A stretch of 39,840 nt of DNA from Thermoleophilia bacterium (GTDB lineage Bacteria > Actinomycetota > Thermoleophilia > Gaiellales > JAICJC01), in NCBI GenBank assembly GCA_025928655.1, contig JAICJC010000018.1:1-39840 (forward strand). Reading direction: 5' to 3'. The notes under the pieces are model-generated. The model did no database searches, was not told the DNA's origin, and was given only the letters and a program-made list of their open reading frames with translations. A program made the position numbers and the translations under genes. This document shows, piece after piece, positions 34,254 through 39,840 of this stretch. The first letter of the stretch is position 1. The number at the start of each line of letters is the position of its first letter.

Positions 34254-35906
34254 GTGGCCCGTCCGCACACACTCCGAGCTCGGTTGCGCATGGCCGCCAG
34301 GATGGGGGTGATCGCCGCGGCGGTGGCGGTGGCGGCCTCGGCGGGAACGGCCGGGGCGGCCGGCGCCGGCACCCACGTGACGCCGCGGGCCACGGGCGAG
34401 CTCGACTGCAACGGGTTCAGCCCCATCCAGCGGGCGGTGAAGCCGACCCTGATCTGCGCCGATGCGCGCCTCGCGAAGGACGAACGCTTCGAGGATCACG
34501 GCCACTACATCGGCCACGACGAGCCGTCGCTGCGGTTCGTCTCGTCGCGTCCGGGCTCGGCCAGCGACGTCACCTGGGTCGAGCGGCTCCCCGTCGAGCC
34601 CCACCATCTGCCCACGGTGAACCGGCCCGGCCACGACGTCGTCCACAGCTTCGAGCTGACCGTCGCGCCGTGGTTCTCGATGAACCTGTGCGACCCGCGG
34701 TCGGATCCGGAGCTCCCGTGCAAGCCGCGATCGGACACGAACGCCGCCCACGGCTCGTTCCCGGGCGGCGGCTCGGCGTTCATGGAGCTGCAGTTCTACC
34801 CGCCGGGGTTTGCGCCGTTCGACGACTCGATCAGCTGCGACAACACGCACTGGTGCTCGGCGCTCACCATCGACAGCGTCGAGTGCGACGCCGCCGGCAC
34901 CTGCAACAACAGCTGCATCGAGCCCGTGAACTTCGCCTTCATCCAGCGTGACGGCGTTCCCGCCGGGCCACCGAGCCCGCAGGAGTCCGACCTCTCCACC
35001 TTCACCCCGAACCCCAAGACGTTCCTGATGAACCAGGGCGACCGCGTCGCCATCCACATGTACGACGCAAAGGTGGCCGGGGGGCACGCGTTCGAGGTGC
35101 GCGAGACCGACATGACGACCGGGCAGAGCGGCTTCATGATCGCGTCGGCGGCGAACGGGTTCATGAACACGAGCCCGGCCGACTGCAGCGGCTCGCCGTT
35201 CAACTTCCAGCCCGAGTACTCGAGCGCGAAGCCCCAGAACGACGTCCCGTGGGGGTTCGGGCCGTACAACATCAACACCCAGTTCGAGATCGGCCATTTC
35301 GAGCCGTGCCGGCGCGTGACCGGAAAGAGCACGTTCGTCGACGGGTCGTTCACGGACACGTACTTCAACCGCTGCCACGGCCCGTACGAGAGCGACGCCC
35401 CGGCGGACAAGGGGTCGAGCCTCGAGCCGAACGATGCGCCGTGCTACCGGCGGGGTGACACCCACGGCGGGGTGGCCGACCCGAACGAGGTCACCGGGTG
35501 CCCGGTGTTCTTCAACGCGATCGGCGACCTCGACTACGACGGCACGTCCTATCGGGCCGACTGGCCGACCTCGGTGCACCCGAACCAGTTCCCGAGCACG
35601 TTCCGGCAGCTCTCACCCACGACCCGCGGGCGACGCTACCCGGACATGCAGTTCGTGACGGACACGAGCGCCACCGAGCAGGGCTGCGACATCGTCAGCG
35701 GCGCCGGGTGCGTGCTGCCGCCGCCGGGGCCCGGGCACTTCTTCCCGTACTTCACGCGGGCGCGTGTCGGCGGGGAGTGCGTGTGGGAGTTCGGCAACAT
35801 GCGCAACGGCAACACGTTCGGCCGCGACCGCCAGTGGGGTCACCTCGGCCCGAACACCCGCGGCGCGTTCATCAGCCGGATCCACCCCGTGGCGGGCTGC
35901 GGATAG
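34254..35906 (+). CDS. Large secreted cysteine-rich protein of unknown function
   Basis: 550 residues. A signal peptide is clear: a basic start (RPHTLRARLRMAARM), a hydrophobic core (GVIAAAVAVAASAGTAG) and cleavage near residue 36-40. The mature part has 18 cysteines by my count, an even number that would allow nine disulphides, and many aromatic and Asp/Asn residues. No membrane anchor, LPxTG motif or enzyme signature is recognised. Repeated patterns such as DGTSYRADWP and GECVWEFGNMRNGNTF suggest a beta-rich fold. GTG 34254 has a purine-rich ribosome-binding site and a good promoter. It stands alone between divergent FtsH and a convergent DUF1385 gene, with a double palindrome 7 nt after its stop. 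Confidence 0.7.
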   Translation: MARPHTLRARLRMAARMGVIAAAVAVAASAGTAGAAGAGTHVTPRATGELDCNGFSPIQRAVKPTLICADARLAKDERFEDHGHYIGHDEPSLRFVSSRPGSASDVTWVERLPVEPHHLPTVNRPGHDVVHSFELTVAPWFSMNLCDPRSDPELPCKPRSDTNAAHGSFPGGGSAFMELQFYPPGFAPFDDSISCDNTHWCSALTIDSVECDAAGTCNNSCIEPVNFAFIQRDGVPAGPPSPQESDLSTFTPNPKTFLMNQGDRVAIHMYDAKVAGGHAFEVRETDMTTGQSGFMIASAANGFMNTSPADCSGSPFNFQPEYSSAKPQNDVPWGFGPYNINTQFEIGHFEPCRRVTGKSTFVDGSFTDTYFNRCHGPYESDAPADKGSSLEPNDAPCYRRGDTHGGVADPNEVTGCPVFFNAIGDLDYDGTSYRADWPTSVHPNQFPSTFRQLSPTTRGRRYPDMQFVTDTSATEQGCDIVSGAGCVLPPPGPGHFFPYFTRARVGGECVWEFGNMRNGNTFGRDRQWGHLGPNTRGAFISRIHPVAGCG

Positions 35907-35912
35907 AGGCAG

Positions 35913-35951
35913 ATGGGGACTGTCCCCGCGGCACGCGGGGACAGTCCCCAT
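35913..35951. repeat. 39-bp double palindrome, GGGGAC-W-GTCCCC variant
   Basis: Two 18-bp perfect inverted arms (35913-35930 and 35934-35951) are separated by GCA. Each arm contains the 13-bp core GGGGAC-T-GTCCCC or its complement, the same layout as the GGGGTC-W-GACCCC family with two bases swapped. It lies between convergent genes and could act as a two-way terminator. Confidence 0.85.
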
Positions 35952-35975
35952 CGTCGTTGCGGGCACCCTCCCCGA

Positions 35976-36776
35976 TCAGGCCGCCTGCGCGCCCTCCAGC
36001 CGCAGCACCTCGTGCAGCGCCGCCTCGGCCACCTCGAGCTCGCCGGCGCTGGGCTCGCGGGTGGCGGCGACGCGCTGCAGCTCGTACCCGGGCCGCTGCA
36101 TCGCGCGGGCGAGCGGATGCTCGCGGTGTCGCTGCATCCAGGCGAAGGCCTCGGTGGCCGCCCCCATGGCGGCGACGCTCGCGACCAGCCGGGCGGGCCC
36201 GCGGCGCGTCGCAGGGAGGCGCGAGACGAGCAGGTTCCCGGCTGTGCTCGCGATCAGGAGGGGGCCGACCATGTGCGAGCCGCAGCGCTCGTGCTCCTTG
36301 GCGATGTCGACGGGCGCGCCGTCCTTCTCGTAGCCGCCGATGGCCTTGTGCTCCGCGCCGTGGTATCCGGCGATGCGCGAGCCGCGCAGCGCCATCATCG
36401 CCGGGACGAGGGCGGCGCCGGCGGTCACCATCTCGACGGTCGCCGGATGCAGCCGGGTGCGCCGGATCACGTGCGCCAGCACGGCCGAGCCCGCCAGCGC
36501 CGCGCCCATGCCGGGCGACTCCATCGGCAGGCGCGCCTCGGGCAGGTTGCGCTTGATCGTCGGCAGCAGGTAGACGATCTCGAACATGCGCGCGACGCCG
36601 CGCAGGAGCGGCGTCGCGGTCACGACGTCCGGGAGGTCCGGCTTGCGGCCCGAGGCCAGCTTCACCTCGCCGTCCCCTCCGCGCACGGCCGCCGCCCAGT
36701 GGTCGAAGCTGTGCACGAGGATCCCGTTCTGGAGCGCCATCCCCCCCAGGCGCACCTTGTCCTTCGCCGGGCTCAT
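35976..36776 (-). CDS. DUF1385 family membrane protein (YqhQ-like)
   Basis: 266 residues. RLGGMALQNGILVHS near the start and the paired motifs GYHGAEHKAIGGYE (about 140-153) and ERCGSHMVGPLL are the DUF1385 signature. The conserved histidines and glutamate look like a metal site, and several helices flank it, so a membrane-bound metal-dependent enzyme is plausible; the activity is unknown. ATG 36776 overlaps the M20 peptidase stop by 4 nt, so the two are co-translated. The C-terminal part (about 210-266) is helical and less conserved. Confidence 0.8.
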   Translation of the reverse strand: MSPAKDKVRLGGMALQNGILVHSFDHWAAAVRGGDGEVKLASGRKPDLPDVVTATPLLRGVARMFEIVYLLPTIKRNLPEARLPMESPGMGAALAGSAVLAHVIRRTRLHPATVEMVTAGAALVPAMMALRGSRIAGYHGAEHKAIGGYEKDGAPVDIAKEHERCGSHMVGPLLIASTAGNLLVSRLPATRRGPARLVASVAAMGAATEAFAWMQRHREHPLARAMQRPGYELQRVAATREPSAGELEVAEAALHEVLRLEGAQAA

Positions 36777-38071
36777 GCGGCCGCCCCCATCGTCCGGGAG
36801 ACGTGCAGGAAGAACCGCACCGCCAGGTCGAGATCGTCGATGGGGATGCGCTCGTCCGCCGAGTGGATGAGCGATCCCGCCAGCGCCGGGTCCATCCGCG
36901 TCGGCATGAAGCCGTAGGCGACGGAGCTGAACGCCTCCCGCATCCAGTGGCTGTCCGTGAACCCGGAGCAGATGACGGGCGCGGCGGTCGCACCCGGCTC
37001 GATCTCGGGCACGAACTCCTCGATCGCGGTGAAGAGCGGCGTGTCGGGCGGCGACATCGTGCCGCCGTCGCGCTCCAGGAACTCGAAGTCGTACTCGAGC
37101 CCGGCCAGCGCCTCGCGCACCGCGCCCTCGATGTCGGCCTGCGTCATCCCGGGCAGGATCCGGCAGTCGACCCGCAGCTGCGCGCGCCCGGGGATGACGT
37201 TGATCTTCGAGCTCGCGGTCATCCCGGTGGGTGCGATCGTGGCGCCGAGCATCGGCTCGATCGTCGCCGCGAGCAGCGGGTTCGTCGTCCGGGCCGCGTT
37301 CAGCACGCTGCGCGGGTCGCCGTCGGCGCCGATCGAGCCCAGGAACGTCCGCAGCTCGGGCAGGTCGCGAGACGGCGGCGTCATCCGGTCGATGCGCTCG
37401 AGCACGGGGATCATCTTCAGGAGCGCGTTGTCGGACGCGCCGGGGGTGGACGCGTGGCCGCTCTTCCCGTGCGTCGTCACCGCGAACGCGGAGCACTGCT
37501 TCTCGCCGATGCCGACCCGGTAGGCGACGCGATCGCCGTTCGTGATCCGCTCGCCGCCGCCCTCGTTCACGACGTAGTCCGCCCGCACGAGGTCGGGGTG
37601 GTGCTCGGTCATCCACGGCAGGCCCCAGCCGTCGCCCACCTCCTCGTCGGCGACCGCGCAGTAGATCAGGTCGCCCGCGCCGTTCCAGCCCTCGCGGGCG
37701 AGGGTCGCGAACGCCACCGCCTCGGCCGCCACCTGGCCCTTCATGTCGAGCGCGCCGCGACCCCAGACGTGGCCGTCGCGCTCGAGGCCGGAGAAGGGTT
37801 CCACCGACCATTCCGCGCGGTCAGCGAGGACGACGTCGGTGTGGCCGAGCAGCATCAGGGACGGGCCGTCGCCGGTCCCGCGGAGCCGGGCGACGAGGTT
37901 GGCCCGCTCCGGGACGCGGCCGCGCAACGCCGGCTCGACGCCGGACTCGGCCAGGTAGGCGGCCAGGTGCTCGGCTGCGCGCGTCTCGTTGCCGGGCGGG
38001 TTGGTCGTGTCGATGCGGATCAGGCCGGCCAGAAGCCGGGCCGTCTCCGCACGGAGATCGTGTTCAAGCAT
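36773..38071 (-). CDS. M20-family metallopeptidase
   Basis: 432 residues. It is a di-zinc peptidase or acyl-amino-acid hydrolase of the M20/ArgE/DapE/CPG2 group. Metal-site motifs are MLLGHTDVV, GRGALDMKG (bridging aspartate) and AVADEEVGDGWG (catalytic and metal glutamates), with the late histidine in LIHSADERIPI. The dimerisation domain lies about 195-310. The exact substrate cannot be told; the length fits carboxypeptidases and aminoacylases. ATG 38071 follows TAGCGT by 6 nt. It is divergent from rarA. Confidence 0.88.
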   Translation of the reverse strand: MLEHDLRAETARLLAGLIRIDTTNPPGNETRAAEHLAAYLAESGVEPALRGRVPERANLVARLRGTGDGPSLMLLGHTDVVLADRAEWSVEPFSGLERDGHVWGRGALDMKGQVAAEAVAFATLAREGWNGAGDLIYCAVADEEVGDGWGLPWMTEHHPDLVRADYVVNEGGGERITNGDRVAYRVGIGEKQCSAFAVTTHGKSGHASTPGASDNALLKMIPVLERIDRMTPPSRDLPELRTFLGSIGADGDPRSVLNAARTTNPLLAATIEPMLGATIAPTGMTASSKINVIPGRAQLRVDCRILPGMTQADIEGAVREALAGLEYDFEFLERDGGTMSPPDTPLFTAIEEFVPEIEPGATAAPVICSGFTDSHWMREAFSSVAYGFMPTRMDPALAGSLIHSADERIPIDDLDLAVRFFLHVSRTMGAAA

Positions 38072-38077
38072 GTCCGC

Positions 38078-38083
38078 ACGCTA
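38078..38083 (-). promoter_or_regulatory. -10 box for leaderless M20 peptidase mRNA
   Basis: TAGCGT on the minus strand, 6 nt before ATG 38071. Confidence 0.4.
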
Positions 38084-38118
38084 CACGAGGTCCGTGTGAA
38101 GGGCCGCGCCGGCAGGAG

Positions 38119-38124
38119 TAGATT
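38119..38124 (+). promoter_or_regulatory. -10 box for leaderless rarA mRNA
   Basis: TAGATT, 6 nt before ATG 38131. No LexA box was seen here. Confidence 0.45.
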
Positions 38125-38130
38125 GGGCAG

Positions 38131-39393
38131 ATGTCCCGCGACCTCTTCTCGGACTCGGCGGACTCCCAGCTCGAGTCCTTCGCCCCGCTGGCGCAGCGGC
38201 TGCGGCCCCACACGCTGGACGAGTTCGTCGGCCAGGCGGACACGGTCGGCCCCGACAGCGCCCTGCGGCGGGCGATCGCGGCCGACCGGGTGCCGTCGAT
38301 GATCTTCTTCGGGCCCCCGGGCAGCGGCAAGACGACGCTCGCGCGGATCGTCGCCGCGACCACCCAGGCCCACTTCGAGGAGCTCTCGGCCGTCCAGGTC
38401 GGCGTGGGCGACGTGCGCCGCGTGCTGGGCGAGGCCCGCGACCGCCTGGGCGGGAACGGCCGCCGCACGATCCTCTTCCTGGACGAGATCCACCGCTTCA
38501 ACAAGGGCCAGCAGGACGCGCTCCTGCCGGCTGTCGAGTCGGGCCTGCTCACCCTGATCGGGGCGACGACGGAGAACCCGTACTTCGAGGTCAACTCGGC
38601 GCTCCTCAGCCGCTGCCAGCTGTTCGAGCTCATGCCGCTCGCCGCGGCCGACCTCGAGTCGATCGTGCGCAGGGGCGAGGCGGCGCTCCGGGTCGAGCTC
38701 GAGCCCGACCTGCGCGAGGAGGTCGTCCGCGCGGCCGGCGGCGACGCGCGCAGCGCCCTGAACATCCTGGACGCCGCCGTCGCCAGCGCGGGCGGCGGGC
38801 AGGTGACGGCCGACCACATCCGCGACGCCGCCCGCAAGCAGCCGCTCATGTACGACAAGGGCGGCGACCGCCACTACGACACGACGTCGGCGTTCATCAA
38901 GAGCATGCGCGGCTCCGACCCGGACGCCGCCCTCTACTACATGGCCACGATGATCGCGGCCGGCGAGGATCCCAAGTTCATCGCCCGGCGGATGATCGTG
39001 TTCGCCTCCGAGGACGTCGGCAACGCCGATCCGCAGGCGCTGCAGGTGGCCGTCGCGGCCGCGCGGGCGGTGGAGTTCGTCGGCCTGCCCGAGTGCCGGA
39101 TCAACCTCTCCCAGGCGGCCCTCTACCTGGCCCGCGCCCCCAAGTCGAACGCGGCCTACGTCGGCATCGACGCCGCCATGGCGGAGGTGCGCGACCACGG
39201 CGCCCAGCCGCCGCCCACGCACCTGCGCGACGCGAGCTACCGCGGCGCCCAGAAGCTCGGCCGCGGCGTCGGCTACAGGTACCCGCACAACTTCCCGGGG
39301 GGCCTGGTCGAGCAGCAGCATCTGCCCGACACCCTGGTGGGCCGCAAGTTCGTGCCCGACGATGCGGGGTCAGACCCCGAACGTCGTGCGTGA
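38131..39393 (+). CDS. rarA: Replication-associated recombination protein A (RarA/MgsA)
   Basis: 420 residues. It is an AAA+ ATPase of the clamp-loader clade that acts at stalled replication forks. Walker A is GPPGSGKT (61-68), Walker B is ILFLDEIHRFNKGQQDALLP, and the sensor region is LIGATTENPYFEVNSALLSRC. The C-terminal tetramerisation part includes DPDAALYYMATMIAAGEDP and RRMIVFASEDVGNADP. The last nine residues, AGSDPERRA (412-420), and the TGA stop are encoded by the 65-bp repeat at 39365-39429, so the native end has probably been replaced. ATG 38131 follows TAGATT by 6 nt. Confidence 0.95.
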   Translation: MSRDLFSDSADSQLESFAPLAQRLRPHTLDEFVGQADTVGPDSALRRAIAADRVPSMIFFGPPGSGKTTLARIVAATTQAHFEELSAVQVGVGDVRRVLGEARDRLGGNGRRTILFLDEIHRFNKGQQDALLPAVESGLLTLIGATTENPYFEVNSALLSRCQLFELMPLAAADLESIVRRGEAALRVELEPDLREEVVRAAGGDARSALNILDAAVASAGGGQVTADHIRDAARKQPLMYDKGGDRHYDTTSAFIKSMRGSDPDAALYYMATMIAAGEDPKFIARRMIVFASEDVGNADPQALQVAVAAARAVEFVGLPECRINLSQAALYLARAPKSNAAYVGIDAAMAEVRDHGAQPPPTHLRDASYRGAQKLGRGVGYRYPHNFPGGLVEQQHLPDTLVGRKFVPDDAGSDPERRA

Positions 39394-39429
39394 CAGCTCC
39401 GTGACAGTTCCGTTCGGGGTCTGACCCCG
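39365..39429. repeat. 65-bp composite palindromic repeat, copy 2, overlapping the rarA stop
   Basis: Perfect 19-bp inverted arms (39365-39383 and 39411-39429), each with the 13-bp core, enclose 27 nt with two 11-bp tandem units containing GTGACAG. The rarA TGA (39391-39393) lies in the interior. Homologous to copy 1 in reverse orientation. Confidence 0.88.
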
Positions 39430-39438
39430 TCCGGGGCC

Positions 39439-39840
39439 CTAGAGGATCCGAGCGCCCAGCGCGGAGCAGACCAGCTCGACGGCCAGGCTGGCGGTGGCGT
39501 TGTGCTCGTCGAGCACCGGGTTCACCTCGACCACCTCGAGCGAGCTGACCACACCGTGCTTGGCGAGGATCTCCATGCCCAGGTGGGCCTCGCGGTAGGT
39601 GATCCCGCCGCGCACGGGCGTGCCGACGCCCGGGGCCTGCTCGGGGTCGACGACGTCCATGTCGAGCGAGACGTGCAGGAACGCGCCGCCGGACGCCAGC
39701 CGGATCGCCTCCTCGACGGTCGTCCCGATCCCGCGTCGGTCGATGTCGTACATGGTGAAGACGTGCACGCCCAGGTCGCGCAGGCGCAGCTTCTCGCCCT
39801 CGTCGACGCTGCGGACGCCGATGAGGACCGTGCGGGTGTC
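39439..39840 (-). CDS. Arginase family hydrolase, 5' part outside window
   Basis: The C-terminal 133 residues of a ureohydrolase. The manganese-site motif SLDMDVVDPEQAPGVG and the following TPVRGGITYREAH are diagnostic; the two aspartates of DMD bind metal. LEVVEVNPVLDEHNATA near the end is typical of arginase rather than agmatinase. The frame is open to the window edge, so the first half, including the first histidine ligand, is outside. The stop is 10 nt from the repeat on the convergent rarA side. Formiminoglutamase or agmatinase activity cannot be excluded. Confidence 0.85.
   Translation of the reverse strand, partial: DTRTVLIGVRSVDEGEKLRLRDLGVHVFTMYDIDRRGIGTTVEEAIRLASGGAFLHVSLDMDVVDPEQAPGVGTPVRGGITYREAHLGMEILAKHGVVSSLEVVEVNPVLDEHNATASLAVELVCSALGARIL

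Overview
The window is high-GC bacterial chromosome, read as an actinobacterium. A deep-branching class such as Thermoleophilia is my best guess, from the complete nuoA-N order, frequent GTG starts, actinobacterial-type DUF2252 and Rv2578c-like genes, a mycobacterial/Bacillus-type LexA box and widespread leaderless promoters. No tRNA, rRNA, CRISPR array, transposase or phage gene was seen. Genes are packed tightly, and no stretch over 300 bases lacks a gene.

Layout: (1) 1-816, the 3'-truncated end of a ferredoxin-NADP reductase, divergent from (2) 935-15246, a complete 14-gene NADH:quinone oxidoreductase (complex I) operon, nuoABCDEF-orf54-GHIJKLMN. It has an extra 54-residue acidic ORF between nuoF and nuoG and ends in a palindromic hairpin. 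(3) 15309-16274, a radical SAM gene of the Rv2578c/SplB-like type under a perfect LexA box. (4) 16288-22277, an accessory-looking stretch: a decayed aminoglycoside phosphotransferase-like gene, a small membrane protein, a PRC-barrel protein, a Vps62-domain protein fused to a membrane domain, a YihY/BrkB-type membrane protein and a DUF2252 protein. Four genes here each appear to lack one base. (5) 22367-24545, a UPF0173 metallohydrolase overlapping a DUF1028 protein, then two small secreted or membrane proteins. (6) 24627-29929, housekeeping genes: Mrp/ApbC, an IMPase-family phosphatase coupled to DUF1015, an OB-HD nuclease of YhaM type, an SDR oxidoreductase and a VOC protein. (7) 29957-34149, YchF, PAP2 phosphatase, a 73-residue protein, methylmalonyl-CoA epimerase, a coiled-coil protein and a short FtsH. 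(8) 34254-39840, a cysteine-rich secreted protein, DUF1385, an M20 peptidase, RarA and the 3' part of an arginase.

Two features cut across the genes. First, a family of palindromic repeats built on a 13-bp core (GGGGTC-W-GACCCC, with a GGGGAC-W-GTCCCC variant) lies at five places: twice as simple hairpins, twice as 65-bp composite elements and once as a 39-bp double palindrome. One copy supplies the last residues and stop codon of RarA. Second, about twelve genes start 6-9 nt after a TANNNT -10 box with no ribosome-binding site, so leaderless mRNAs are probably common; this pattern fixed several start codons.

Gene functions are from remembered family signatures, without database searches.
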